A stretch of 64,000 bases of DNA from Chroococcidiopsis sp. CCMEE 29 (GTDB lineage: Bacteria; Cyanobacteriota; Cyanobacteriia; Cyanobacteriales; Chroococcidiopsidaceae): positions 2,722,001 to 2,786,000 of the forward strand of contig NZ_CP083761.1 of assembly GCF_023558375.1 (NCBI RefSeq), in the 5' to 3' direction. Of this stretch, positions 14,115-22,780 are shown piece by piece. Position numbers and translations under genes: made by a program. Below the pieces are notes generated by a model, which saw nothing but the letters and a program-made list of their open reading frames with translations, ran no database searches and was not told the origin of the DNA. The number at the start of each line of letters is the position of its first letter. Position 1 is the stretch's first letter.

Positions 14115-16451
14115 TCAAAAAGTTAGACGGTTGGCTGTGCCATCATCTTGGAAGCGCTGTTCTCCAACACCGACCAGTTGAACAATTACTTCACGGGAAG
14201 GTGGTATCCATTGCCCGTCTCGCGAACCGATTTCAACAATTGTTTGTTGTCCAGCCTGATGTACGCGATAAGCTGTGGTTGCCCAGGCACCAGCACGATA
14301 CTCAAAGCTATGTCCATCGTCTTCGTAGAGCGTCGACTCACCCGTCCCCGGCCAAATGCGTAGCGTCAACTGATCGAGCGGTTGTTCATCGGTATATTGC
14401 ATCACTGGTCCCATCGGAATGATGGCACCTGCTCGGACATAAAGTGGCATTCGCTCTAGTGGTGCGTGAGCAAGGAGGTGTGTTGGTCCGTCATAGCATT
14501 TACCACTCCACCAGTCATACCAAGTACCTTGGGGGATATACACAGCGCGATGCTCGATTCCCGGTCGGTAAATTGGTGCCGCCATTAGTGATGAGCCAAG
14601 TAATACCTGATCGTAAAGTGTGTAGGTGTTTAAATCATTCGGGAAATGGTAGAATAAAGGGCGTAAAATTGGTGTGCCAGTTGTCGCTGCTTCCCAGAAG
14701 AGCGTGTAGAAGTAGGGTAGTAGTTGGTAACGTAGATTAATGTACTCGCGGCAAATACGTTCAATGCGATCGCCAAATACCCACGGCTCATGCTGGGCTG
14801 TAGACATGGCTGAGTGACCGCGCATCAGTGGGTACAGCATCCCTACCTGCATCCACCGGGCGAATAGTTCAGCAGTTGCATTGCCAGCGAAACCACCGAC
14901 ATCACAACCGACAAAGGCAACACCCGATAAGCCCATATTGCAGAGCATTGGCAGGGATATCTCCAGATGCTCCCATAATGATTGGTTATCGCCCATCCAC
15001 ACAGATGACCAGCGCTGAATCCCTGCGTAGCCTGAGCGTGTTAGCACGAAGGAGCGATCGTTAGGACGTAATTGTTTCAGACCTTCGCAGGAGGCGCGAG
15101 CCATTGTTAATCCATAGAGATTGTGGGCTTCTACATGCGTCGTACGTTCATTCGCTGGACCTTGAGGTGCATCGAAGGGAAACCAGGTTTTTTCACCCCG
15201 ATCGCCAAAGGGTCGGTCATCAATGGCGGGTTCGTTCATATCATTCCAAATCCCAGCAACACCAATACTCGTGAGACTTTTGTGCAAGTCGCCCCACCAG
15301 TCGCGCACATCAGGACAGAGAAAATCGGGAAAGACGGCTTTTTCAGGCCAGACATAGCCGTGAAATAGTTGACCATCGGCTTTACGCACAAAATAGTTTT
15401 GTTCTATCCCCTGGTCAAAGACATGATAGTCTGCCTCCGGTTCATACTTCACACCTGGATCGATGATCGTCACTGTCTTAAAGCCATCCTGCGCTAAATC
15501 GCTTATCAGTTGGTCAGGATTGGGAAAACGCTTAGGACTCCAGGTGAAGACGCGGTAGCCGCGCATGTAGTCGATATCAAGATGAATCACATCACAAGGG
15601 ATGCGGCGGGTACGAAATTCCTGTGCAAGTTCGCGTACCACCGTTTCCGATTCGTAACTCCAGCGACATTGGTGATAGCCAAGCGCCCACCGAGGCGGCA
15701 TCGGCATCCGACCCGTTAATTGAGTGTAGGTGCGGAGGATCTGGGCGGGTTCAGGACCGTAAATAATGTAGTAATCCAGTTCGCTGCTGTGGGTTTCCAT
15801 CCGCCAGACTCCCGGTTGTTCTGCACCGATATCGAACTGGCTCCAAAAGGTGGTATTGAAAAAGATGCCGTATGCAACTTCTGGACGCAGGGCAATAAAA
15901 AACGGGATTGCCTGGTACATTTCATCAGTAAGTGAGCCGTAATCTAGGGCATCAACTGTCCAGTTTGTTTTTACCTCACTCCGTTTATCGAGCAGTCCAG
16001 TGCGTTCGCCAAAACCATAGAAATGCTCGTCAGCTTCAATTTGCTTCCAGCCTGCAACTGCACCCAGGCGCCAGCCTACTCCCATGTCTGCATCCTGGGC
16101 AAACGGACGACCTGCTGAGTCGAAGCAGGTAATACGGCAAGGATGGCGTTGGACATGCACAGACATCTGCTCAGTTTTAATTTCTACAGCTTCAGCGGTT
16201 TCCTCTACTTTGAACGGTACAACTTGCCATTCTGCATCATCCAGTGTCACTGCCCAGGAGCGGCGTGGTATAAACTCGCCGCTTGGTGCTAAACGCACTC
16301 GAAGTAAATTTGGTGCCAGCACAGTGATTACCAGCTGTGGTTCGCCACATTTGAAGCAGACAGAGCGATCGCTTCGCTGTATATCTTGTACTTCTCCTAA
16401 TGTTGACCAAGGCAGATCGGTTGTATGCAATTGTCCAAAGTATTGCGGCAT
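14115..16451 (-). CDS. Alpha-glucosidase, glycoside hydrolase family 31
   Basis: The enzyme removes alpha-linked glucose units from oligosaccharides. After an N-terminal beta-sandwich (about 1-230) comes the (beta/alpha)8 barrel: DVIHLDIDYM (about 288-297), the nucleophile Asp in GIWNDMNEPA (about 393-402), MGDNQSLWEHL (about 470-480) and GFAGNATAELFARWMQ. C-terminal beta domains with YEDDG and AGAIIPMGP close the protein. I start at ATG 16451 (MPQYFGQLHTTDLPW), which is how relatives begin; ATG 16520 would add 23 residues. At 778 residues it is normal for bacterial GH31. No signal peptide is seen, so it is probably cytoplasmic, acting in glycogen or maltooligosaccharide turnover. Confidence 0.9.
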   Translation of the reverse strand: MPQYFGQLHTTDLPWSTLGEVQDIQRSDRSVCFKCGEPQLVITVLAPNLLRVRLAPSGEFIPRRSWAVTLDDAEWQVVPFKVEETAEAVEIKTEQMSVHVQRHPCRITCFDSAGRPFAQDADMGVGWRLGAVAGWKQIEADEHFYGFGERTGLLDKRSEVKTNWTVDALDYGSLTDEMYQAIPFFIALRPEVAYGIFFNTTFWSQFDIGAEQPGVWRMETHSSELDYYIIYGPEPAQILRTYTQLTGRMPMPPRWALGYHQCRWSYESETVVRELAQEFRTRRIPCDVIHLDIDYMRGYRVFTWSPKRFPNPDQLISDLAQDGFKTVTIIDPGVKYEPEADYHVFDQGIEQNYFVRKADGQLFHGYVWPEKAVFPDFLCPDVRDWWGDLHKSLTSIGVAGIWNDMNEPAIDDRPFGDRGEKTWFPFDAPQGPANERTTHVEAHNLYGLTMARASCEGLKQLRPNDRSFVLTRSGYAGIQRWSSVWMGDNQSLWEHLEISLPMLCNMGLSGVAFVGCDVGGFAGNATAELFARWMQVGMLYPLMRGHSAMSTAQHEPWVFGDRIERICREYINLRYQLLPYFYTLFWEAATTGTPILRPLFYHFPNDLNTYTLYDQVLLGSSLMAAPIYRPGIEHRAVYIPQGTWYDWWSGKCYDGPTHLLAHAPLERMPLYVRAGAIIPMGPVMQYTDEQPLDQLTLRIWPGTGESTLYEDDGHSFEYRAGAWATTAYRVHQAGQQTIVEIGSRDGQWIPPSREVIVQLVGVGEQRFQDDGTANRLTF

Positions 16452-16520
16452 ATCAGTTTTTGAGTGAGTAAAAATCTTTTTGCATTCATGATCACAAACT
16501 AACTTCACATTAGAAATCAT

Positions 16521-17087
16521 CCTGCCGTTAGAGGTTGAGCAAAACTTTAGTAGTTAAATACTTAACACTAATATGACTGCTAGAGAGGAGAGGAAATTTT
16601 CGTTTTTGCCTAAACTTTTCATAAAAACTAACAAATTTTACATAGGTGCCTGAGAGCAAATAACAGTAATGCTCCTCATAGCAATTTAGCCAGAATATTT
16701 TGCAGCTCTCCACGATTTTTCCACTATTTTCATCTATTGAGTAATTTCAGGTCTTTTAGTGAATTGATCGGATGAAAATTTAACCGTGTTTTATAGACAG
16801 AGCAGGCTGCTAGGGTTCCGCGTCAACGCAAAAGGCGGGGGAGGGAGATGTTACCTCGTCTAGCGTTTTCTGGCTGCACATCTATTCCTTCGCTATTTAT
16901 AATGCCCTCATCGGTTACTTGCTGCTGCACTGCGAGCAACCGGGCATCTAGAGCCTTTTGTTCTTTTTCTTCGCAATCGATTGGCAGCGGAATAGTATGC
17001 CCCCTAATTTGCTTGGGTATTGGCTGCGTTGCTCCTGTAAGGAGCGAATACAAAAAACCGTACTACTTTTATAAGAGCAAGAATCTG
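16521..17087. other. Intergenic region, little gene content
   Basis: About 560 bases between the glucosidase and the channel gene. A leftward 76-residue frame at 16823-17053 (MYSLLTGATQPIPKQIRGH onward) has a natural amino-acid mix, with a Gln/Glu-rich helix, and may be a small gene or the relic of one; I cannot decide. The frame of the channel gene also stays open here but reads as Cys/Ser/Pro-rich nonsense. Two poly-T tracts are present, with no clear promoter. Confidence 0.3.
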
Positions 17088-17903
17088 ATGAATAACCGGA
17101 GTACAGCTGAAAAACAAGCACTCAATCAAGAACGGTACGAGATTTTACAACAGCTTGAAGACTGGCTGGATATGCCACTGCTTGTGTTGGGCTTCGCGTG
17201 GTTAGTGCTGTTTGTCATTGAGCTAATCTGGGGTCTGAGCCCTCTGCTCGAAGTCCTCGGCTGGGTCATTTGGTTAATATTTATCCTAAACTTCACAGTC
17301 GAATTCATCCTGGCTCCACGCAAGATCGCTTATCTCAAAAGCAACTGGCTGACTGCTATTTCCCTACTGGTGCCAGCGCTGCGTGTCTTTAGGATCGCGC
17401 GCCTTCTCCGCTTGCTGAGAACGGCACGAGCCACTCGTGGGTTGAAATTATTTCGTGTGATCGCTCGAACGAATCGAGGGATGCGATCGCTGGGAGCAAG
17501 CTTAGGTCGTCGCGGCTTCGGCTACGTCGTGGCACTGACGCTGATTATTACCCTAGTAGGAGCAGCGGGGATGTATGCCTTTGAAAGCAACACTCCTGAT
17601 GGTCGCGGTCTGAATGATTACGGGAGTGCCTTGTGGTGGACAGCCATGATTATGACGACATTGGGCTCGGAATACTGGCCGCAAACCCCAGAGGGGCGAG
17701 TGCTTTGCTTTATCTTGGCGCTATATGCTTTCGCGGTGTTTGGTTACTTAACGGCAGCGATCGCCACGTTCTTTGTCGGTCGCGATGCTGAAGATGACGA
17801 AGCTGAGATTGCAGGTGGCAAATCAATTGCAGCGCTGCATGCCGAAATCAAAGCCTTGCGTACCGAAATCCAAGGGCTGTCACGCCAGCAACCGGAACCA
17901 TGA
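17088..17903 (+). CDS. Voltage-gated-type ion channel with non-standard pore motif
   Basis: The 271-residue protein has six membrane segments. S1-S3 lie at about 30-90, then an S4-like arginine-rich helix at about 100-130 (RVFRIARLLRLLRTARATRG), S5 at about 150-170, a pore loop, S6 at about 205-230 and a C-terminal coiled coil (IAALHAEIKALRTEIQGL) that could tetramerise it. In place of the potassium filter TVGYGD the pore reads TTLGSEYWPQT, so selectivity cannot be assumed. I start at ATG 17088 because the upstream frame is compositionally unlike a protein. It stands alone, convergent with tRNA-Asn. Confidence 0.85.
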   Translation: MNNRSTAEKQALNQERYEILQQLEDWLDMPLLVLGFAWLVLFVIELIWGLSPLLEVLGWVIWLIFILNFTVEFILAPRKIAYLKSNWLTAISLLVPALRVFRIARLLRLLRTARATRGLKLFRVIARTNRGMRSLGASLGRRGFGYVVALTLIITLVGAAGMYAFESNTPDGRGLNDYGSALWWTAMIMTTLGSEYWPQTPEGRVLCFILALYAFAVFGYLTAAIATFFVGRDAEDDEAEIAGGKSIAALHAEIKALRTEIQGLSRQQPEP

Positions 17904-17927
17904 CTCTTTTTAGCTGGATTTTTTTAA

Positions 17928-17999
17928 CTCCCCAGGTAGGATTCGAACCTACGACCAATCGGTTAACAGCCGACCGCTCTACCACTGAGCTACTGAGGA
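17928..17999 (-). tRNA. tRNA-Asn(GTT)
   Basis: On the reverse strand the 72-nt sequence starts TCCTCAGTAGCTCAGTGG, has anticodon GTT in the loop CTGTTAA, a T arm with GTTCGAATC, and a closing acceptor CTGGGGA plus G73. All stems pair. CCA is not encoded. Confidence 0.95.
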
Positions 18000-18139
18000 T
18001 TGCGAATTCTTATACTAACGGTACAAGGGAGCAGTTGGCAAGCATTCTGCCAAATTTTTTTGATAATTTTTCTATCGATGCTCAATTCTAGAAGCCTAAA
18101 CAGCTTATACCTGATTTGAGGGCAGCTAGTTATCAACAT

Positions 18140-18733
18140 TTATATATCTTTCAGTCCCAGACGCAAGTCAGCCAGGCGCTGCCGAGCCTTTGCATCAATT
18201 GAATTAGCTAAAAACCTACTAGAAGACTGTTTTTTTGGTTTGTGCTGCCGCACCCGAATGGCTGCAGATTCTACTTCACCTGCAAGTTGCTGAGCTGACA
18301 TCCATTCGGCACCATACCCCATTACCATCAGTTGCTGTGTCCGGTCTGAGGTGGCAACGATCAACCGAGACTGAGAGCAGTGAGGAGGTTTACGAGGCAA
18401 AACTGCTTTTGGTAACACTCTATTTGTATAGGAGTAAAAACAGGCACAAGCTTTTTCTATGTAAGTATCTGCTGTCTGTCCGAAATCAGTATAATGAACC
18501 GATAAATTCTGAGTAATGTCTTCTTGAGTACTACAAGTGTTTTGATACTGGGCATCAAATACAATTTGAGTTTGAAACCCCTGAAATGTAGTGTAGTTGA
18601 TCAACGCTTCGATTAGTTGGCAGCGAGATGCCTCTAATCCAGCGTCATCACGGGTTTTTTTGAGGTAGGACCAAGCGCCAATGATGTTATAGCCGTCTAC
18701 CAGTAAAACGGCGTGAGGTGAGGAACGAGTCAT
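18140..18733 (-). CDS. NYN-domain (YacP-like) putative ribonuclease
   Basis: The first 150 residues match the NYN/YacP PIN-like nuclease fold: LLVDGYNIIGAW (about 10-21) carries the first metal-binding Asp and Asn, QIVFDAQYQ (about 56-64) the next Asp, and LIVATSDRTQQL (about 125-136) the SD signature. YacP/Rae1 relatives cut ribosome-bound mRNA in Bacillus. The C-terminal 40 residues are basic and helical. The length of 197 residues is usual for cyanobacterial members. The gene stands alone; its role in cyanobacteria is unproven. Confidence 0.8.
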   Translation of the reverse strand: MTRSSPHAVLLVDGYNIIGAWSYLKKTRDDAGLEASRCQLIEALINYTTFQGFQTQIVFDAQYQNTCSTQEDITQNLSVHYTDFGQTADTYIEKACACFYSYTNRVLPKAVLPRKPPHCSQSRLIVATSDRTQQLMVMGYGAEWMSAQQLAGEVESAAIRVRQHKPKKQSSSRFLANSIDAKARQRLADLRLGLKDI

Positions 18734-19070
18734 AAGTTTAGGATGAAATGTTTCTAAAGATAAAATTATTTACAATTTTAACAATAATTGAAGTATCACT
18801 TATAACACTCTGAACAACAAAATATCGTAGACAGTTGTCTATATCTTGCGCCAGACCGATGACCCGCCTGTTATCAATTTTGGAGTTTTGATTGAGAAAT
18901 CCTTAGCGTGAGGCACTTTCGGTGTAGCGATTTGTAGCCAAGCTAAAGCAAAATGGTAGCAAATTAATTTGCCGGCTAATAGCAGAAGTCCTCTCAAAAG
19001 GACTGGGAAAGCAATTGAACAAACTCTAATAGCTGCCAAGTTCGGCGCGTCAAGATGCTATATCTCGAAT
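18734..19070. other. Intergenic region without a supported gene
   Basis: A leftward 66-residue frame at 18839-19039 is hydrophobic at its start but has no ribosome site or recognisable pattern, and I regard it as chance. A-rich sequence at 18740-18800 probably holds the promoter of the NYN gene. Confidence 0.4.
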
Positions 19071-19727
19071 TTACTTCAAGCGTTGTTTAAGGCGTTTTGG
19101 CTCTCCTTGATCCACTAAAGAGCCTTGTTCTAGCAAAAAAGCGCCATCACAATAATTTAATTCGTCTAAGCGATGGGTCACCCAAAGGGCAGTGAGTCCC
19201 CGGCTTTTGACTAGGTTTTGCACTTGAGCTACCAAATCAAGCTGGCTATCTGGATCTAGAAGAGCAGTGGGTTCATCCAGCAGTAAAACTTCGCACTGAC
19301 GCGCGATCGCCCCAGCAATTGCTACCCGTTGTTTCTGTCCCCCACTTAATGCATAAATAGGCCTTCTTTGCAACTCCAACAAGTTAACAGCAGAAAGTGC
19401 CTCTTTTACTCGCTGACGTACCTGGGCTGGCGGCAGCTTTTCCTCCACTAGCCCAAAGGCAACATCAGCACCAACCGTCGGCATCACCAATTGATGATCG
19501 GGATTTTGAAAGACAAAGCCAACGGGGTGTAGAATCCGAATCTCGCCGGCTTGAGGAGTCAACAACTGAGCCAATAATCTTAGTAGCGTCGATTTTCCAC
19601 TGCCGTTAGCACCCAAAAGCATCCAAAATTCACCCTTAGGCACCTCTAAAGAGCAGGATTTTAACACCTGCTCTCCTTTGGGCCAACGGAAGGATAAATT
19701 CTGCACTTGAATGGCAAGTTCAGCCAT
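19071..19727 (-). CDS. ABC transporter ATP-binding protein (EcfA/CbiO type)
   Basis: A 218-residue ATPase with every motif in place: Walker A GANGSGKST (about 38-46), Q-loop FVFQNPDHQL (about 74-83), signature LSGGQKQR (about 129-136), Walker B VLLLDEPT (about 148-155) and the H-loop in WVTHRLDEL. The QNPDHQ form of the Q-loop is typical of energy-coupling-factor and metal importers (EcfA, CbiO, NikO). No transmembrane partner is adjacent, so the substrate is unknown. I start at ATG 19727; TTG 19745 would overlap the upstream gene's stop. It follows the UPF0367 gene by 14 bases and is probably cotranscribed. Confidence 0.85.
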   Translation of the reverse strand: MAELAIQVQNLSFRWPKGEQVLKSCSLEVPKGEFWMLLGANGSGKSTLLRLLAQLLTPQAGEIRILHPVGFVFQNPDHQLVMPTVGADVAFGLVEEKLPPAQVRQRVKEALSAVNLLELQRRPIYALSGGQKQRVAIAGAIARQCEVLLLDEPTALLDPDSQLDLVAQVQNLVKSRGLTALWVTHRLDELNYCDGAFLLEQGSLVDQGEPKRLKQRLK

Positions 19728-19741
19728 TTGTACACCAATTG

Positions 19742-20011
19742 TCAAGTTGATTCTGCCAGCGAGAAGAAGCCTGGGGTTTTGCCAGCAGCTGCACTGTCTT
19801 TCTGAGACATCTGTACTCCAGAAATTTCACTAGCACGGATAGCAACTTTTTTTTCTCCCTGGCGATCGCACGTTAGTTCCACAATGTCAGGGTTGCCAGA
19901 GCGCATTGCTTCTAGAATTTGTTTGTAAACAACCTCAGCTTCCTCAGCTGACTTCCGTTGCACCGACACCGGAAAGGGCGTGTTCTTCAAAGTCAAGTCG
20001 ATTGTGAACAT
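19742..20011 (-). CDS. UPF0367 family protein
   Basis: The 89-residue sequence begins MFTIDLTLKNTPFPVSVQRK and continues with a helix (AEEAEVVYKQILEAMRSG) and a strand pair ending GKTPGFFSL. This is the conserved cyanobacterial UPF0367 family, function unknown. It is a small soluble beta-alpha-beta protein. It lies directly upstream of the ABC ATPase gene on the same strand. Confidence 0.85.
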   Translation of the reverse strand: MFTIDLTLKNTPFPVSVQRKSAEEAEVVYKQILEAMRSGNPDIVELTCDRQGEKKVAIRASEISGVQMSQKDSAAAGKTPGFFSLAEST

Positions 20012-20074
20012 TTTGCTTTAAGCAATTTAACTGTAGAACTCAATTTTAGCGCTAGCTAGTCGTTGTCCTAGTAG

Positions 20075-20143
20075 GTAGTAGGTAGTATTCTGGGCGTTAG
20101 CGCGTCAATCTCAAACAGTTATTTTCAACTTGACAGAGTACTA
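20075..20143. repeat. Dispersed repeat, copy 1
   Basis: Shares three blocks with 27214-27298: GTAGTAGGTAGTATTCT at the left, GCGTCAATCTCAA in the middle and a 22-base block from TTTTCAACTTGA to GAGTACTA at the right. Its last three bases are the stop codon of the flippase-like gene. Confidence 0.7.
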
Positions 20144-21100
20144 AAAGCGATCAGGGCGTTTTTGTAGACTGCGAACGGTTGTCAAATATTGCCCCAGAAA
20201 AGGCAGACCACCAATCGCTGGTAGCAGGTAGCGTGACGTACAAAGTAAACCTAAGGCAGCAGCAGTAGGTGCATTTAAATAAGGTTGATAGAATGCAATT
20301 AGAGCAGCATCACGTGTACCCACACCCGCAAACGTCAGCGGCAGCAAACCCGCCAAAATTGCCAATGGAGCTAAGGCTAGATTTGCTAAAAAGGGAGTCC
20401 AAGCTTTGAGGGCAAGAATAAAAAACCAAATTTGTAGTAAGTGTAAAAACCAAATAAAGATTGAAGTGCTAGTAATCTTCAATAATTGAGCTTTATCATG
20501 CCAGAAATATTCATGCATTTCCCCCCAGGAAATTCTGAGTTTTTCTAGCTTCGGTTTAAGTTTCTTCGGGGCGATCGCCTTACCAATAATAAAAAACACT
20601 TGGGCAAATTGGCGGGAGCTAAGTAGTAGCAGCCCAGTTATTAATCCGAAAGCCACTCCACCTGTCATTATCCAAAATAGCCAATTCTTACTGGGATAAA
20701 ACATTAAGCCAAATACACACCACAGCAGGAGCGACAGCATATCGCAGGCTTTCTCAAATACAACTAAAGATAGTGACAACGACCCATCCAAGTGTCCTCG
20801 TTGCTTCATGAAATAGGCTTTAGCAATATCACCCATCTTTGATGGCAGTACCATATTGAGTACACTAGCAACTAAGATGAGGCGATTGGCTTCACCAAAC
20901 CCTAGCCTTGCTCTAGAGGGCATTAATTGTTGCAACCGCCATGCTGTGATTAGAGTTAGGGGTATTACCATGCCAAGGCTGATAGCCATCCACCAGCCGT
21001 TGCAATTTTGGAATACCTTTATGAGGCTGCTAAAATCAATTTTTGAGTAGATTACTGCCAGGATCAGTAAGCTGACAGCGATGGAAATCAATCGCTTCAT
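20141..21100 (-). CDS. Flippase-like membrane protein (LPG synthase TM family)
   Basis: The 319-residue protein has eight or so membrane helices and the family marks of the lysylphosphatidylglycerol synthase TM/UPF0104 group: an N-terminal FSSLIKVFQNCNGWW, VLPSKMGDIAKAYFMKQ (about 90-106) and a C-terminal LLPLTFAGVGTRDAAL (about 252-267). Relatives flip or transfer lipids in the membrane. No aminoacyl-transfer domain is present. It overlaps nothing but starts one base after the upstream gene ends, so it is the second gene of an operon with the toroid protein. The role in glycolipid or polymer export is inference. Its stop codon lies inside a dispersed repeat. Confidence 0.8.
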   Translation of the reverse strand: MKRLISIAVSLLILAVIYSKIDFSSLIKVFQNCNGWWMAISLGMVIPLTLITAWRLQQLMPSRARLGFGEANRLILVASVLNMVLPSKMGDIAKAYFMKQRGHLDGSLSLSLVVFEKACDMLSLLLWCVFGLMFYPSKNWLFWIMTGGVAFGLITGLLLLSSRQFAQVFFIIGKAIAPKKLKPKLEKLRISWGEMHEYFWHDKAQLLKITSTSIFIWFLHLLQIWFFILALKAWTPFLANLALAPLAILAGLLPLTFAGVGTRDAALIAFYQPYLNAPTAAALGLLCTSRYLLPAIGGLPFLGQYLTTVRSLQKRPDRF

Positions 21101-21101
21101 C

Positions 21102-22715
21102 TTAAAAATGGCGCTCCAATTTCATTGATTGACCCGGAGCAAGTGTTTTAACTTCCTTAGTTAGGTCCAGCCAGGGCTGCAATTGACTCTCTTGAAAAGT
21201 ACGGCTCATCACAACATAGATTGAAGTCTGATCGCAGCCGATACCTGCAGCAGTTACATGTTCCCAAGTTTGAGCTTGCAGTTCATCAAATACACACCAA
21301 TGCCCATTCTCCCACTTCAGCTGGCGATAGAAGCGGAAGGGTGCACTTCTCTTGCCAACAATTAAGATTTTTTGCAGTAGCTTCCGAATCAAGTTGGGAA
21401 AGAACCGTCCCAATGTCAGCATGACAATCCGCAGGATTAATAAGTTGAGTGGAGTCATCTGCTTTTGTTTCGCCCAACCAAGTTGACCGTGGATAGAAAT
21501 TTCGTTCTCACTCATGTTGATTCGATAATCTCCAACCAAATGGCCGACAGCATTCTTACGTTTATTTTTCTCAAGTACCTGCAGCGAAAACTGGGTATCT
21601 GAAGCTATCAGCTGATTGTCACGAAAGAGTTTGAACACCCCACCTTTATTCAGCGCTAGATACAGTTCATACTGAGTTGCTCCCCCTGTTAAAGTGGATC
21701 GGCGGTCAATCAGGATTTTTGCTTCTTTTAACCAAATCCGACCTGTGGAACGGGATAAAGGCGGGGGACGGTCAGCGACAAAATCCTTCCAAGCTAGTAA
21801 ATAATTCCAAGTATGGTGTCCGATGATATGGTCATCGCTGTAGCAAGGTGCAAGTCCATTAGCCAGTCCGGACAAAAAGGCATCATTAATCCGGAGTGCA
21901 TCAGGTATCCATCGCCCAACCAATTCAAAACCGTGGGGAAAAAAGTTGTAGGTATTGCGGCTAGTGTATTCTCCGCCATAAGAGCCATCTGGATGAATGA
22001 AGTGGGAAGCTAACTCAACGGCTTTGATCAGCGCTTCTTTGATTCTGATATCTTGCCTTAACTGATAAATCCGCGCCAGACAAGAAATCGTGAGTGTGTG
22101 GTAGCCAGGATCGCATCCTTCGTACTCCTGAAACCAGCCCTCGGAACTTTGCCAAGACAACACTTGTTCTAAGCGTTGTACTTTGGCGCGGTCCCACTTC
22201 GATGTCTGTAACAACTTTGAGAGCAATTCCAAACACAGTACAATCAGGGCTTGATGGTTGGTAAGCCGTCCGCTCTCTTGATGATGGGCTAGCCAGTCTG
22301 CTCGCTTTTCAAAGAAACGGAGGGCAGTTTTATTCTCTAGTCTCAACCGGGTGTAGCTTTCAATGCAGGCAAGTAATGAAAAAGCTGCTGCCCCTCCAGC
22401 GCGTTCGTAGGGAAAATAATCGTCGCAGGAACCGTCTGAGTGCGCACTACGGGCGGCGAAAAGAATACCCGCTTCGACCCACTGAGGAATCACTGACTGC
22501 TGGTAGAAAGGGTTATCTGGCAGGTTGGTATCGTATGCCAATGCTAAGGGCAATACGAATTCTTGTGCCATGCCGCTGGGGAAATCAATAATTTTGTAAT
22601 GCCAGAAGTTGCGGTCAAAGCAGCCGTAGGTAGGGCTGTGGACGTTGCGGTCTAGTAGAGTCAAAATTTTGGGAATTTGGGCGATCGCTTCGCGGGCAAA
22701 TAAATTTCTACTCAT
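21102..22715 (-). CDS. Alpha/alpha-toroid protein, heparinase-like (537 aa)
   Basis: The first 300 residues are repeated helices with aromatic and glycine-rich turns (DGSCDDYFPYERA near 95, SEGWFQEYEGCDPGYHTLT near 190-208, HPDGSYGGEYTSRNTYNFFPHG near 240-262), as in polysaccharide lyases and epimerases. The last 200 look like beta strands resembling the C-terminal sheet domain of heparinase II/III. I cannot name the activity; a glycan-processing role fits the neighbours (flippase-like protein directly downstream, GT2 gene upstream). There is no signal peptide. The start at ATG 22715 is the only one before the conserved region. Confidence 0.6.
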   Translation of the reverse strand: MSRNLFAREAIAQIPKILTLLDRNVHSPTYGCFDRNFWHYKIIDFPSGMAQEFVLPLALAYDTNLPDNPFYQQSVIPQWVEAGILFAARSAHSDGSCDDYFPYERAGGAAAFSLLACIESYTRLRLENKTALRFFEKRADWLAHHQESGRLTNHQALIVLCLELLSKLLQTSKWDRAKVQRLEQVLSWQSSEGWFQEYEGCDPGYHTLTISCLARIYQLRQDIRIKEALIKAVELASHFIHPDGSYGGEYTSRNTYNFFPHGFELVGRWIPDALRINDAFLSGLANGLAPCYSDDHIIGHHTWNYLLAWKDFVADRPPPLSRSTGRIWLKEAKILIDRRSTLTGGATQYELYLALNKGGVFKLFRDNQLIASDTQFSLQVLEKNKRKNAVGHLVGDYRINMSENEISIHGQLGWAKQKQMTPLNLLILRIVMLTLGRFFPNLIRKLLQKILIVGKRSAPFRFYRQLKWENGHWCVFDELQAQTWEHVTAAGIGCDQTSIYVVMSRTFQESQLQPWLDLTKEVKTLAPGQSMKLERHF

Positions 22716-22780
22716 GCATAAATAATTTTATGTTTTTAAACGCAGCGGTACGCAGAGGGTTTTTAAGTAAAGGGTTTTGC

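Noticed and set aside
16528-16713. 61-residue leftward frame upstream of the glucosidase
   Set aside because: A+T-rich with Cys/Phe/Tyr bias and no start context; looks like promoter DNA.
16848-17087. N-terminal extension of the channel protein by 80 residues
   Set aside because: Cys/Ser/Pro-rich with no membrane logic; the helix-rich protein starts naturally at ATG 17088.
18839-19039. 66-residue leftward frame
   Set aside because: No ribosome site, no motif, and isolated between two genes; treated as chance.
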